Source of the DNA: Enterovirga aerilata
GTDB lineage: Bacteria > Pseudomonadota > Alphaproteobacteria > Rhizobiales > Beijerinckiaceae
Direction of reading: 5' to 3'
Assembly: GCF_013044135.1 (NCBI RefSeq)
Contig: NZ_JABEPP010000002.1
Coordinates: forward strand, 682,001-746,000
Length of the DNA stretch: 64,000 bases
Positions 33,643 to 43,389 of this stretch are shown piece after piece. The translations under genes were made by a program, and so were the position numbers. Under the pieces are notes generated by a model, which saw only the letters and a program-made list of their open reading frames with translations, had not been told where the DNA came from and did no database searches. Within the stretch, counting starts at the first letter, position 1; every line of letters begins with the position of its first letter.

Positions 33643-36600
33643 ATGATCCCCGAGCTCCAGGTCACCACGCATTTCTCCTTCCTGCGCGGGGCGTCCTCCC
33701 CGGAGGAGCTGTTCGCGGCGGCCGCGCTCCTCGGCATCCCGGCGCTCGGGATCGTCGATCGCGGCTCGCTCGCCGGGATCGTGCGCTGCTGGGAGGCGGC
33801 GAAGACGACGGGCGTGCGCATGGTCGCCGGCACGCGGCTCGATCTCGTGCGAGATCCCGGGCGGTTGAAGCCGGGCGACGAGGTGCCGCCGGCCGAGCGG
33901 GACGCCTCGCTTCTCGTCTATCCGACCGACCTCGCGGCCTATTCGCGTCTGACGCGGCTGCTCTCCGTCGGCAAAGCACGCGCGGGCAAGGGCAGGTGCC
34001 ATCTCACCTGGGACGACCTGCCCGCATGGAGCGAGGGCCTCCACGCGATCCTGCTGACGGACCGCCCGAACGCGGCGCTGGAAGCCGACCTCGCGCGGCT
34101 GCGCGAGACCTTCGGACGGCGCGCCTCCTGCGCCCTGACCCGCCGCTTCCGCCCGGACGACCAGCTTCATCTCGACGGGGTCGCGGCCATGGCTGCCGCG
34201 GCGCGGGTGAGGATGGTGGCAACCGGCGACATCCTCTATCATTGCCCGGAGCGGCGCATCCTGCAGGATGTCGTCACCTGCATCCGGCTCGGCCTGAAGA
34301 TCGACGAGGCCGGTTTCGCGCTCGAGCACCATGCCGACCGGCACCTGCGGAGCCCGGCCGAGACCGAGCGGCTCTTCGAGCGCTATCCCGAGGCCCTCGC
34401 CCGCGCGGTCGAGATCGCCGACGCCTGCCGCTTCGATCTCGGCGAGCTGCGCTACCAATACCCGTCCGAGGTGGTCGAGCCAGGCCTCTCGGCGCAGGAG
34501 ACGCTCGAGCGGCTGACCTGGGCGGCCGCCGCCGGCCGCTATAAGGGAGAGGTCCCCAAGAAGGAGAGCAGCCAGCTCCGGCACGAGCTGAAGCTCATCC
34601 GGGAACTCGACTACGCGCCCTATTTCCTCACCGTGCATGCGATCGTGCAGGCGGCTCGCAGCATGGACCCGCCGATCCTCTGCCAGGGTCGCGGCTCGGC
34701 CGCGAATTCCCTCGTCTGCTTCGTGCTCGGGCTCACCTCCATCGACCCGATGGAGAAGGACCTGCTCTTCGAGCGCTTCGTCTCGATGGAGCGGCGCGAG
34801 CCGCCCGACATCGATGTCGATTTCGAGCACGAGCGCCGCGAGGAGGTGATCCAGTGGGTCTACAAGACCTATGGCCGCCATCGCGCCGCGCTCTGCGCCA
34901 CCGTGATCCGCTACGGCGCCCGCAGCGCCGTGCGCGAGGTCGGCAAGGTTTTGGGCCTGCCGGAGGATGTGACGGCGGCGCTCGCCGGGCTCGTCTGGGG
35001 CTGGAGCCGCGAGGGCGTCGGCCAGAAGGAGGCGACGGAGCTCGGCCTAAATCTCGCCGACCGGCACCTGCGCCTCACGCTGGAGCTAGCCCAGCAGCTC
35101 ATCGACACGCCGCGCCACCTTTCGCAGCATCCCGGCGGCTTCGTGCTGACCGAGACGCGCCTCGACGATCTCGTCCCGATCGAGCCCGCCGCCATGAAGG
35201 ACCGGCAGGTCATCGAATGGGACAAGGACGACATCGACGCGCTCACCTTCATGAAGGTCGACGTGCTCGGCCTCGGCATGCTCGGCTGCATGCGCCGCGC
35301 CTTCGACCTGATCGAGGAGGTCGAAGGAGTCCGGCACGATCTTTCGACCGTTCCCCAAGGAGACAAAGCGACCTACGCGATGATCCGGAAGGCCGACACG
35401 CTCGGCACATTCCAGATCGAAAGCCGCGCGCAGATGGCCATGCTGCCGCGGATGAAGCCCAAGTGCCTCTACGACCTCGTCATCCAGGTCGCGATCGTCC
35501 GCCCGGGCCCGATCCAGGGCGACATGGTCCATCCCTATCTGCGTCGGCGGGAGAATCCTGAGCTGGTGACGTATCCCACGCCGGAGCTCGAACGCGTGCT
35601 CTGGAAAACTCTCGGCGTGCCGCTCTTCCAGGAACAGGCAATGCGGGTCGCGATCGAATGTGCCGGCTTCACGCCGGGCGAGGCCGACCAGCTCCGGCGC
35701 GCCATGGCGACCTTCAAGCTCACCGGCAAGGTCTCGCTGTTCCGCGACAAGCTGATCGCCGGCATGACCGACCGCGGCTATACGCGCGACTTCGCGGAAA
35801 GGACGTTCAAGCAGATCGAGGGCTTCGGCTCGTACGGTTTTCCCGAGAGCCATGCGGCGTCCTTCGCGCTCATCGCCTACGCTTCAGCCTGGGTGAAACG
35901 CCACCACCCTGACGTCTTCCTCGCCGCGATCCTCAACTCGCAGCCGATGGGTTTCTACGCACCCGCCCAGCTCGTCCGCGACGCCCGCAACCATGGCGTC
36001 GAGGTGCTGCCGCCGGACGTGAATTTGTCCGGCTGGGATACGCGGCTGGAGGCTCCGTGTCATCCTCGGCGGTCGCGCAGCGACCGGGAAGGGGATCCAG
36101 AAGACATAGCCGAGGCTGGATCCCCTTCCCCTCCGCAGCGCTGGCGCGCCGCTCCGGCCGGGGATGACAAGCGTCCTCTCATCCCCGTCCGACTCGGCCT
36201 GCGGCTGGCGAAGGGCCTCTCCAATGCGGACGGCGCCCGGATTGTCGCGGCGCGCGGCGAGCATCCCTATTCGTCGATCGAGGAGCTGTGGCGGCGCGCC
36301 GGGGTGCCGATCACCGCGCTGACGCGCCTTGCCGAGGCGGACGCCTATGGCTCGCTGAAGCTCAACCGGCGCGACGCCCTCTGGGCCATCAAGGGTCTTG
36401 CGGACGAGCCTCTCCCCCTCTTCGCGGCCGCGGATGCGCGCGAAAACCGGCTCACGCCGGAGATCGTCGAGAGCCCGGTCGCGCTCACCCCCATGAGCGA
36501 AGCCCGCAACGTCGTGGAGGATTACCGCTCGCGCGGCCTGTCGCTCCGGCGGCATCCGCTCGGATTCATGCGTGACGACCTCGCCCGGAGGGGAGCCGTG

Positions 36601-37113
36601 CCCTGCGCGGCGCTAAGGACCATGCGGACAGGCCGGCATGTCACGGTCGCGGGGCTCGTCCTCGTGCGGCAGAAGCCGGGCTCGGCCAAGGGTGTCATGT
36701 TCATCACCATCGAGGACGAGACGGAGGTCGCGAATCTCGTCATCTGGCCCTCGCTCTTCGAGCGCCAGCGCCGGCTCATCCTGTCGGCCGGCATGATCGC
36801 GGTCCGCGGCAAGGTACAGCGCGAGGGTGAGGTGATCCATGTCGTGGCCGACCACCTCGTCGATCTGTCGGACATGCTGCGCGGCCTCGGCGATCGACAG
36901 GACGAGGAGGCCTTCCCGCTCCGCACCGGCCGTGGCGACGAGGCCAGGCATGGCGGCTCGCCCGACCAGAGGGACGGGAATGCACGACCGCGCCCTCCCG
37001 TCCCCGACTCGGCTTCGCCCGAATCTGCCTTCGGCCGCAAGGCACGCGACATCTACATCCCGGACCTGCGGCTCGGCTCCGGCATCAAGATCCCGACGCG
37101 CGATTTCCGGTGA
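33643..37113 (+). CDS. dnaE2: error-prone DNA polymerase III alpha subunit DnaE2
   Basis: A 1156-residue C-family polymerase, the catalytic part of the ImuA-ImuB-DnaE2 translesion mutasome. The PHP domain starts at once ([17 protein letters not shown]), the catalytic palm has [18 protein letters not shown] near residue 390, and the [15 protein letters not shown] and [18 protein letters not shown] blocks are typical. The OB region ([21 protein letters not shown]) lies near 1005 and the C terminus ends with [12 protein letters not shown] 33643 was chosen as the family start. Residues about 806-843 are not DnaE2-like: they are encoded by a palindromic repeat inserted in frame. Transcription is expected from the LexA-controlled imuA promoter, across the toxin-antitoxin pair. 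Confidence 0.93.
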   Translation: MIPELQVTTHFSFLRGASSPEELFAAAALLGIPALGIVDRGSLAGIVRCWEAAKTTGVRMVAGTRLDLVRDPGRLKPGDEVPPAERDASLLVYPTDLAAYSRLTRLLSVGKARAGKGRCHLTWDDLPAWSEGLHAILLTDRPNAALEADLARLRETFGRRASCALTRRFRPDDQLHLDGVAAMAAAARVRMVATGDILYHCPERRILQDVVTCIRLGLKIDEAGFALEHHADRHLRSPAETERLFERYPEALARAVEIADACRFDLGELRYQYPSEVVEPGLSAQETLERLTWAAAAGRYKGEVPKKESSQLRHELKLIRELDYAPYFLTVHAIVQAARSMDPPILCQGRGSAANSLVCFVLGLTSIDPMEKDLLFERFVSMERREPPDIDVDFEHERREEVIQWVYKTYGRHRAALCATVIRYGARSAVREVGKVLGLPEDVTAALAGLVWGWSREGVGQKEATELGLNLADRHLRLTLELAQQLIDTPRHLSQHPGGFVLTETRLDDLVPIEPAAMKDRQVIEWDKDDIDALTFMKVDVLGLGMLGCMRRAFDLIEEVEGVRHDLSTVPQGDKATYAMIRKADTLGTFQIESRAQMAMLPRMKPKCLYDLVIQVAIVRPGPIQGDMVHPYLRRRENPELVTYPTPELERVLWKTLGVPLFQEQAMRVAIECAGFTPGEADQLRRAMATFKLTGKVSLFRDKLIAGMTDRGYTRDFAERTFKQIEGFGSYGFPESHAASFALIAYASAWVKRHHPDVFLAAILNSQPMGFYAPAQLVRDARNHGVEVLPPDVNLSGWDTRLEAPCHPRRSRSDREGDPEDIAEAGSPSPPQRWRAAPAGDDKRPLIPVRLGLRLAKGLSNADGARIVAARGEHPYSSIEELWRRAGVPITALTRLAEADAYGSLKLNRRDALWAIKGLADEPLPLFAAADARENRLTPEIVESPVALTPMSEARNVVEDYRSRGLSLRRHPLGFMRDDLARRGAVPCAALRTMRTGRHVTVAGLVLVRQKPGSAKGVMFITIEDETEVANLVIWPSLFERQRRLILSAGMIAVRGKVQREGEVIHVVADHLVDLSDMLRGLGDRQDEEAFPLRTGRGDEARHGGSPDQRDGNARPRPPVPDSASPESAFGRKARDIYIPDLRLGSGIKIPTRDFR
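36058..36169. repeat. 112-bp palindromic element inserted in frame in dnaE2
   Basis: The element begins TGTCATCC and ends GGATGACA. Inside it are perfect 15-bp inverted arms, 36086-36100 (GGGAAGGGGATCCAG) and 36116-36130, around a 15-base loop. It keeps the reading frame and adds about 38 residues rich in Arg, Pro, Asp and Ser between the conserved SGWDTRLE and [11 protein letters not shown] blocks of DnaE2. A partial copy of the same element begins at 63965, so it is dispersed. It behaves like a protein-coding palindromic repeat comparable in kind to Rickettsia palindromic elements. Confidence 0.85.
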
Positions 37114-37405
37114 CGGCGACATCGAGCGCAATTGCTTGCGCCCGGTCCCTCTTGCAGCCGGGCCGAGGCAAACGTGGCCGGTCCGGGGTGCAGACGCGAT
37201 CTCCGCCAAGGCCCAGGGACCTGGGACTGAGGCAGAGCGGGAAGGACTGCACGTGCCCGGGTGTTCAGCCGGAAAGCCGGCACGCCCGAAACCCGCAACG
37301 AGGAGGGTCCGCCGTAGGCAACGCTCGATCCGTCCCCCGGGAGCCCTCTTCCGGCCGCCTTGGGCCGGCATAGGGGAAGCCCGACCAGAACCTGACGGAG
37401 ACGCA

Positions 37406-37864
37406 ATGGTCCGCTCGATCCTCGCCGCGACACTCGTTCTCGCCCTTTCCGCAGGCGCCGCCCTGGCCCAGCCCGCCGGACGGCCGCAGCCGGGACGGCC
37501 GCCCGCTGCACAGCCTCAGCCGCCGGCGCCGCCGCCGATCTTCCCCTGCCGGACGGAGGCGGAGACCTGCTTCCTCGGGATCGTGATCGGCTCCCAGCTC
37601 GCCGTGATCTACACCAACGCCGAGAACGCAGCGGGCCTCGATGCGAAGCCGGTGGACGTCCTCGGCGCCGACGGCGCGAAGGCCGATCTCGCTCCCCATG
37701 CGGGCCGGGTCGTGATGGTGGCGGGCACCTACGATCCGAAGACCGGCATCAAGGGTGAGGTCGTGGAGGTCGCGAGCCCTCTCGTATCGCTCAGCATCAA
37801 GGCCCAGCTCGGCGCCGAGGGTGCCGGCCCGCCGGCGCAGCAGCCCGCCCCGAAGCGCCGCTGA
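37406..37864 (+). CDS. secreted protein of unknown function
   Basis: A 152-residue protein with a Sec signal (residues 1-21, ending ALAQ), a Pro/Gln-rich linker (about 22-45) and a compact domain with two cysteines (FPCRTEAETCFLGIVIG). The domain continues with VIYTNAENAAGLDAKPVDVLG and GRVVMVAGTYDPKTGIKGEVVEVA, which looks like a small beta barrel of OB type by pattern only. The start at ATG 37406 opens the signal peptide. It follows dnaE2 by 292 bases in which I see no gene. Confidence 0.75.
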   Translation: MVRSILAATLVLALSAGAALAQPAGRPQPGRPPAAQPQPPAPPPIFPCRTEAETCFLGIVIGSQLAVIYTNAENAAGLDAKPVDVLGADGAKADLAPHAGRVVMVAGTYDPKTGIKGEVVEVASPLVSLSIKAQLGAEGAGPPAQQPAPKRR

Positions 37865-37883
37865 CCCCCGCGCCCGAAACGAA

Positions 37884-37907
37884 GCGAGCCGGGCCTGCCC
37901 GGCTCGC
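37884..37907. terminator. bidirectional hairpin between convergent genes
   Basis: Perfect 10-bp arms GCGAGCCGGG (37884-37893) and CCCGGCTCGC (37898-37907) with a 4-base loop lie between the stops of the rightward secreted-protein gene and the leftward aminotransferase. On the minus strand the stem is followed by TTCGTTTCG, a partly T-rich tail, so termination of the aminotransferase transcript is the better supported role. Confidence 0.65.
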
Positions 37908-37946
37908 GGAGACGCCCGGACGCTGCCGGACGGTCCCGCCTGCAGG

Positions 37947-39299
37947 TCAGGCGACCGCGCGGATCACCTTGCCAACCTTGTCGGCGATCTCGCCGATCTG
38001 GTCCTCGGTGACGATGAGCGGCGGCGAGAGCGCGATGGTATCCCCGGTCACCCGGAACATCAGCCCATATTCCTGGAAGGCGCGGTCCATCGCCTCGTAG
38101 CCGCGCTGGCCCACCGCGTCGGGCCGCGAGGCGAGGTCGACCGCTCCGACAAGGCCAATGGTGCGGATGTCGAGCACGTTCGGCAGCCCCTTCAGCGAGA
38201 AGATCGCATCCGCCCACTTGTCCTCGAGCGAGCGGGCCCGCTCGAACAGCTTCTCGTCCCGGTACACGTCGAGGGTCGCAAGCGCCGCCGCGCAGGCGAG
38301 CGGATGGCCCGAATAGGTGTAGCCGTGGAAGAGCTCGATGACGTGCTCCGGGCCCTTCATGAAGGCGTCGTAGATGCCGCGGCGGACGATGACGCCCGCC
38401 ATCGGCACGGTGCCCGAGGTCACGCCCTTGGCGAAGGTGATCATGTCCGGAACGACCCCGTAGCGCTCGGCCGCGAAGGCGAAGCCTGTGCGGCCGAAGC
38501 CGGTGATGACCTCGTCGAAGATCAGGAGGATCCCGAACTTGTCGCAGATCTGGCGAAGGCGCTTCAGATAGCCCTTGGGGGGCGGCAGCACGCCCGTCGA
38601 ACCGGCCATGGGCTCGACGATGACGGCCGCGATGGTGGAGGCGTCGTGCAGGGCGACGATGCGCTCGAGATCGTCGGCCAGATGCGCGCCCCATTCCGGC
38701 TCGCCGCGGGAGAAGGCCTGCTCGGCACGGTTATAGGTGTGCGGTAGGTGGTCGACGCCGGCCAGCAGCGAGCCGAAGAGCTTGCGGTTCGCCACGATGC
38801 CGCCGACCGAGATGCCGCCGAACCCGACGCCATGATAGCCGCGCTCGCGCCCGATCAGGCGGCTGCGCTGGCCCTGCCCCTGTGTGTGCCAATAGGCGAT
38901 CGCGATCTTGAGCGCCGTATCGCCGGCCTCCGAGCCGGAATTGCAGAAGAAGACCTGGTCCAGGTCGCCAGGCGCGAGCTCCGCCAGCCGGCTCGCGACC
39001 GTGAAGCCCTTCGGGTGCGCGAACTGGAAGGCCGGGGCGAAGTCGAGCTCGGCGGCCTGGGCCTGAATCGCGGAGACGATCGGGTCGCGATTGTGGCCGG
39101 CGTTGACGCACCACAGACCCGCCGAACCGTCCATCACCTGGCGCCCGTCCGCCGTGTAATAGTACATGTCCTTGGCGCGGGCGACGATGCGCGGACGTGC
39201 CTTGAAGGACCGGTTGGCCGTGAACGGCAGCCACCACGAATCGAGGTCGTTCGGGTTGGTCACGTCGTTTGCGGCCCGCAGGCCCTGCGCAGGGGACAT
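37947..39299 (-). CDS. omega-amino acid:pyruvate aminotransferase (class III)
   Basis: A 450-residue class III PLP aminotransferase. The PLP lysine is K291 in FAKGVTSG, and the cofactor and dimer motifs FCNSGSEAGDTALKIA, IFDEVITGFGRTG and HGYTYSGHPLACAAAL are all present. WWLPFTANRSFKARPRIVARAKDMYY at the N terminus is characteristic of the beta-alanine/omega-amino acid:pyruvate group (about 440-450 residues). It would move amino groups from beta-alanine or similar amines to pyruvate. The start at ATG 39299 gives the full N terminus. Confidence 0.88.
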   Translation of the reverse strand: MSPAQGLRAANDVTNPNDLDSWWLPFTANRSFKARPRIVARAKDMYYYTADGRQVMDGSAGLWCVNAGHNRDPIVSAIQAQAAELDFAPAFQFAHPKGFTVASRLAELAPGDLDQVFFCNSGSEAGDTALKIAIAYWHTQGQGQRSRLIGRERGYHGVGFGGISVGGIVANRKLFGSLLAGVDHLPHTYNRAEQAFSRGEPEWGAHLADDLERIVALHDASTIAAVIVEPMAGSTGVLPPPKGYLKRLRQICDKFGILLIFDEVITGFGRTGFAFAAERYGVVPDMITFAKGVTSGTVPMAGVIVRRGIYDAFMKGPEHVIELFHGYTYSGHPLACAAALATLDVYRDEKLFERARSLEDKWADAIFSLKGLPNVLDIRTIGLVGAVDLASRPDAVGQRGYEAMDRAFQEYGLMFRVTGDTIALSPPLIVTEDQIGEIADKVGKVIRAVA

Positions 39300-39384
39300 C
39301 GCTCTCCACCTCGATAGGAAGACGATCGAGCCTAACAGGTTCGCCGTGGGGCACCAATGTCCTCAGGGCATGACGGCCGGAGGG

Positions 39385-39606
39385 TCAGAGGGTCATCGCC
39401 TTCGCCTCGATGCCTGCGCCGGACAACGCGGCGACAATCTCGAGCGTATCCCGCCGCGTGAGTGCGTGCACGATCCCCGTCGCCGGATCGAACCGCACGC
39501 GCGCCTCGGGATCGAGGCTCCGGATCGCCGCCTCGATCGGGGCAAGGCAGTCAGGCCGCGTCACGCCGTCCACCCTCGTCTCGATCTCGCGCAGTTCGTC
39601 GCTCAT
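39385..39606 (-). CDS. small HMA-like domain protein with a single cysteine
   Basis: A 73-residue protein whose pattern fits the ferredoxin-like heavy-metal-associated fold (ETRVDGVTRPDCLAPIEAAIRSLDPEARVRFDPATGIVHALT, then VAALSGAGIEAKAM). The metal loop, normally GMxCxxC, reads GVTRPDC and has only the second cysteine, so copper chaperone activity in the usual sense is unlikely. ATG 39606 was chosen. The frame continues upstream as antisense shadow of the EAL gene. It lies between the aminotransferase and a divergent EAL-like gene. Confidence 0.6.
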   Translation of the reverse strand: MSDELREIETRVDGVTRPDCLAPIEAAIRSLDPEARVRFDPATGIVHALTRRDTLEIVAALSGAGIEAKAMTL

Positions 39607-39808
39607 CGCGTCTCCTCGCCGTCCTGGCCGCGCCGTAAGGCGAGGTCCCGCAGGACAACGCACGAGGCCGGGATTCGCGCCGGACTTCGGGGATCGGCCC
39701 TTTTCGCCCGACCGTTGCAGAACGGACTCTTTACCGCTTCCCGGCGCTCGCCGATGAACGGAAGGGGGCCACGATTCGGGGCCCGAGCGGGCGGGGGTTC
39801 GGGGGAGA

Positions 39809-41257
39809 ATGCGGGGAACGGCGGACGGAGCCGGTTCGCTCGGCGCAGCGGCGGCCGGGGGTCTGGCGCTTGTCTGCATCGTGGGGTTGGCGCTGCATGT
39901 CGCGACACCGGTGGAGGTCGATGCAGGCGCGCTCGCCCTCGCCGCCGCGGCCGCGGCGCTGATCGGGCTGGCCTCGGTGCAGCGGCATGCCGCCCACAGC
40001 CGCGGGCAGCAGGAAAAGGTCTCGGAAGAGCTCGATCTCCTCTCCCATACGCTTCTCCGGATCGAGGCGAGCCTCGCCGCGCTCGACGGCTCCGAGACGA
40101 AGGCGAAATCGACCCTGAACGACGTCGCCGGGGACGTCCATTCGCTCAGCCAAGTGGTGAAGAGCCTTGCCGAAGCCATGGCGGCCCAGGACCGCGAACT
40201 CGGCGCCCTGAAGCTGCGGAACCAGCCCGAGACGCCCCTGAGCTACCGCGGCCTGTCCGGACCCGAGGCGTATTCCGTGCCCGGGGCCTCGCCGCCCTCG
40301 ATGCTGCCCTCGTTCATCCCGGCCAGGGAAGCAGCTACGGCGGCGCTGTCCGAGAGCCTCGTTCCGCCTCCTCCCCCGCCAGGGCCGCTTGCCGGCACAC
40401 GCTCGGATAGTAAGGCAGCCATGCTCGCCGCCGCCGCAGCCGGCGAGATCGATCTCCATGTCCGCCCGGTCGTGAACCTGCCGCAGCGCCGGGAGAGAAT
40501 CCACGAATTGTATCCGCTCCTGCAATCGGGGAGCGGCGAGCCCTTCCTGCCTGCGGAATACCTCCCGGTGCTCCAGCGCGCCGGACGCCTGCCGGACTTC
40601 GAGGCCGGGCTCGTCGCTCGCGCTCTCGTCTTCGCGCATCGGCTCGCCACGATGGACGGGGATGGCCGCGTGAGCGTCGCCCTGTCCGGCGCCTCCCTAT
40701 CCGATCAGGGTTTCCTCCGCCGCCTCGAGGCGCTCGTCGAGGATCACCAGGCCGTCGGCCGCCGACTTGTCATCGAGATCGACCAGGGCGTCTGGCGCGA
40801 GGTCGCGGCCGAGCTCGACGTCTTCGCCCGCATCCGCCGCAGCGGCGTCGGCTTCGCGCTCTCCGGGATCACCGACGAGAACCTGAACCCGCCCGCGCTC
40901 GCACGTCTCGGCGTGCGCTACGTGAAGCTCGCGGCCGAGCGGCTGATGGCCGCGATCGCGGCGGAGGGGCCGGAAGCCGACATCGTGACGCTCGTCGCGG
41001 CGCTCTCCAGGAGTGGAATCGAGGTGGTGGCGGCGGGCGTCGAGGACGAGGTGATCGTCCCGGAACTGATCGATGTCGGCGTACCGCTCGCACAGGGGCT
41101 CGCCCTGGGGCTTCCGACGCCCGCCGAAGCGGTCCTCGACCAGCCGCGGCGGACAAGCCGGCCGGCGAAGGTGTCCGCCGAGCCCGAGCCGCCGAAGCCG
41201 GACGGATCCGGCCCGTCTCAAGGGTCGCTGCGCGACTTCCTGCGCCGCGCAGGTTGA
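39809..41257 (+). CDS. membrane protein with degenerate EAL domain
   Basis: A 482-residue protein. Two hydrophobic helices (about 12-31 and 36-56) are followed by a predicted coiled coil (about 65-130), a Pro-rich linker and an EAL-fold domain (about 205-450). The domain keeps the order of EAL blocks but not the catalytic residues: the EAL motif reads ELY (RIHELYPLL), the usual LTE site reads IDQ, and the paired-Asp DDFG site reads ALSG. It is therefore unlikely to cleave cyclic di-GMP and more likely binds a nucleotide or a partner protein. Confidence 0.78.
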   Translation: MRGTADGAGSLGAAAAGGLALVCIVGLALHVATPVEVDAGALALAAAAAALIGLASVQRHAAHSRGQQEKVSEELDLLSHTLLRIEASLAALDGSETKAKSTLNDVAGDVHSLSQVVKSLAEAMAAQDRELGALKLRNQPETPLSYRGLSGPEAYSVPGASPPSMLPSFIPAREAATAALSESLVPPPPPPGPLAGTRSDSKAAMLAAAAAGEIDLHVRPVVNLPQRRERIHELYPLLQSGSGEPFLPAEYLPVLQRAGRLPDFEAGLVARALVFAHRLATMDGDGRVSVALSGASLSDQGFLRRLEALVEDHQAVGRRLVIEIDQGVWREVAAELDVFARIRRSGVGFALSGITDENLNPPALARLGVRYVKLAAERLMAAIAAEGPEADIVTLVAALSRSGIEVVAAGVEDEVIVPELIDVGVPLAQGLALGLPTPAEAVLDQPRRTSRPAKVSAEPEPPKPDGSGPSQGSLRDFLRRAG

Positions 41258-41299
41258 GCCGCTGTTGACTTGGACACCGCCCTCTCCTAGCGCGGCCTT

Positions 41300-42199
41300 G
41301 TGTCCACACAGCCTCAAGCTCGCCAGGCGGAGCTCCCCTCCGTCGAGTTCGTCACGCGTTTCGAGGCGCTTGCCCCTCGCTACGACCTTCTCCTGTGCGA
41401 TGTCTGGGGCGTTCTCCATGACGGCCTGCGGGCTTTCCCGGACGCCGGCTCGGCGTTGCAGCGGTATCGGGAGGGTGGCGGCCGCGTGATCCTGGTCTCG
41501 AACGCGCCGCGTCCGGGCTCCTCGGTCGCAGCGCAGCTGGACGGGCTCGGCGTTCCGCGCGCCGCCTACGACGCCATCGTCACCTCAGGCGACCTGACGC
41601 GCGCCGCCGTGATCCGCCGCGGCGACGACCCGCTCCACCATATTGGGCCCGAGCGCGACCTGCCGCTCTTCGACGGGCTACCGGTGCGCTTCGCCTCGCT
41701 GGAGGAGGCGGACTACGTCGTCTGCACCGGCCTCTTCGACGACGAACACGAGACCGTCGCCGATTACGCGCCAACGCTGCGCAGGATGCGCGAGCGCGGG
41801 CTCTGGATGGTCTGTGCGAATCCCGACATCGTCGTCGAGCGCGGACACCAGCTCGTCCTCTGCGCCGGCGCCTTGGCCGCGGCCTACGAGGCGCTTGGCG
41901 GCGAGACCTATACGGGCGGCAAGCCGCACCGGCCGATCTACGAGGAGGCGGCGGCTCTCGGGGCGAAGCTGATCGGCCGCGATCCCTCCGCGTCACGCAT
42001 CCTCGCCATCGGGGACGCGATCCGGACGGACGTCGCCGGCGGACGCTCCTTCGGCGTCGACGTGCTACTCGTCGCACGCGGGATCCATGCCGCCGATATC
42101 GGCTATCGACCGGGCAAGGTGGACGAGAGCCAGGCACTTGCCTGGCTCGCCGCGCAGGATTTCCAGCCGACCGCGCTCGCCCCTGAACTCGTCTGGTGA
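41300..42199 (+). CDS. NagD-like HAD hydrolase (TIGR01459-type)
   Basis: A 299-residue class IIA HAD protein. Motif I reads LLCDVWGVLHDGLRAFPDA, motif II is in VILVSNAPRP, the lysine is in TGGKPHRPIYEEA and motif IV in AIGDAIRTDVAGGRSFG. This Asp-x-Trp-Gly-Val-Leu form of motif I is characteristic of the TIGR01459 subgroup, found largely in Alphaproteobacteria; the substrate is unknown. The start is GTG 41300. It converges with the CheZ-like gene, 22 bases apart. Confidence 0.88.
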   Translation: MSTQPQARQAELPSVEFVTRFEALAPRYDLLLCDVWGVLHDGLRAFPDAGSALQRYREGGGRVILVSNAPRPGSSVAAQLDGLGVPRAAYDAIVTSGDLTRAAVIRRGDDPLHHIGPERDLPLFDGLPVRFASLEEADYVVCTGLFDDEHETVADYAPTLRRMRERGLWMVCANPDIVVERGHQLVLCAGALAAAYEALGGETYTGGKPHRPIYEEAAALGAKLIGRDPSASRILAIGDAIRTDVAGGRSFGVDVLLVARGIHAADIGYRPGKVDESQALAWLAAQDFQPTALAPELVW

Positions 42200-42221
42200 C
42201 TTCGACCTTACGGTGCCGGCG

Positions 42222-42854
42222 CTATCGGAATATCTCGTCGATATCGGCCTGCTTGATCGCGGCGCCGCCGTTCTGAGGTCCCTCGACGAGAAGCACCTCG
42301 CGCCGAGCTTCGCGCATGATCGTCCGCCGATCGAAACGGTCCGCCGCGTCGGCGATCTTGACCGCTTTGGCGAAGCGCCCGAGCCGGCGCTCGACGTCCT
42401 GCAGGGTCTCCATTGCACGGTCGAGGCGCTGACCGGCAAGGTCCTCGAACGAGCAGGCCTGCATGATCTCGGTTACGCGGTCGGCCACGAAAGCGCGGTA
42501 ATCGGCGTCCCTGCTGTCCCGCGCCAGGATGGCCTCGGCGGCCGCCATGATCGTCTCGGCCGCGCTTCTCGTCGCCTCGTGGACGCCGCGCAGATCGGTG
42601 ATGGTCGCAGGCATGCGCTTGGCGGAAACCTCGCCGGCCTTCAGCGCCCGGATCTCCCGCTTGAGCCGGGTCACGTAGTCGGCCACCTGCCCGATCTCGC
42701 GCGCGATGAGCTCGAGCTTGCGCCGCTCCGACGGCTGGCAGCCCCGTCCCTCCCCCGCCGGATCCGGCATCGCCGGGCGCATGTCGGACGGGGTCAGATC
42801 GAGCGTCGCGGGATGCCGGAAGGCGCGGCGGAGGATGTCGGCTATGCGCCGCAC
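42222..42854 (-). CDS. CheZ-like CheY-P phosphatase
   Basis: A 210-residue helical protein with the CheZ active-site pattern in a long central helix pair: EIMQACSFEDLAGQRLDRAMETL corresponds to the Asp-x-x-Gly-Gln block where the Gln acts on phospho-CheY. The C terminus QADIDEIF resembles the CheZ tail that binds CheY. Its start lies 13 bases inside the upstream cheY-like gene, indicating translational coupling and a common job, dephosphorylation of that response regulator. Confidence 0.8.
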   Translation of the reverse strand: MRRIADILRRAFRHPATLDLTPSDMRPAMPDPAGEGRGCQPSERRKLELIAREIGQVADYVTRLKREIRALKAGEVSAKRMPATITDLRGVHEATRSAAETIMAAAEAILARDSRDADYRAFVADRVTEIMQACSFEDLAGQRLDRAMETLQDVERRLGRFAKAVKIADAADRFDRRTIMREARREVLLVEGPQNGGAAIKQADIDEIFR

Positions 42855-43225
42855 ACGGCCTCGATCTTGTTCTTCAGCGTCTGCGCGTTGAAGGGCTTGA
42901 CGATGTAGTTGCTGGCCCCCGCCTTCTTGGCCGCGATCACGTTCTCGGTCTTGGACTCGGCCGTCACCATGATGAAGGGCGTGGATTTGAGGCGCTCGTC
43001 CGCCCGCACGTGGCGCAGGAGTTCGTAGCCGGTCATCGGCTCCATGTTCCAGTCGGAGATGACCAGCCCGTACGGCTTCCGACTCAGCTTCTCCAGCGCG
43101 GCCTTTCCGTCGGATGCCTCGTCGATATCCTCGAAGCCGAGTTGCTTCAGGAGGTTACGGATGATCCGGAGCATCGTGTCGTAGTCGTCGACGACAAGGA
43201 TCGGAGTGCCGTAGTCCAAAGCCAT
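42842..43225 (-). CDS. CheY-like single-domain response regulator
   Basis: A 127-residue receiver domain. The acidic pocket is D13-D14 (VVDDYD), the phosphorylation site is D58 (LVISDWNMEPMTGYEL), followed by the Thr in MVTAESK and the Lys in YIVKPFNAQTL. The near-CheY motif WNM-P-M-GYELL is that of flagellar CheY. ATG 43225 begins the family sequence; a longer frame upstream has no similarity. It is coupled with the CheZ-like gene but no other chemotaxis or flagellar genes are in the window. Confidence 0.92.
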   Translation of the reverse strand: MALDYGTPILVVDDYDTMLRIIRNLLKQLGFEDIDEASDGKAALEKLSRKPYGLVISDWNMEPMTGYELLRHVRADERLKSTPFIMVTAESKTENVIAAKKAGASNYIVKPFNAQTLKNKIEAVCGA

Positions 43226-43389
43226 CCTGGCGCCCCATAGAACGGTCGCCGCTGATCGACCGCGGCGTTCCGCTCCATTTAGGCGCCCGTAGGTTGCAGA
43301 GGCGTTAAGTCGATCGCCGAGCCTGCAGTCGGGATTGACCGGAGGCCCAGCATTCGCCAAGCGTCTCGCCCTCTCCCGACGACCCGGCA

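Noticed and set aside
31673-33646. A 657-codon plus-strand frame across imuB and the toxin region
   Set aside because: Its translation is dominated by Arg, Ala, Pro and Gly and shares the strand with imuB in another frame; it also runs through the antitoxin in the wrong frame.
43226-43389. An FMN riboswitch before ribF
   Set aside because: The conserved AGGGCGGGGTG-type core was not found in this interval, which also holds the divergent cheY promoter.
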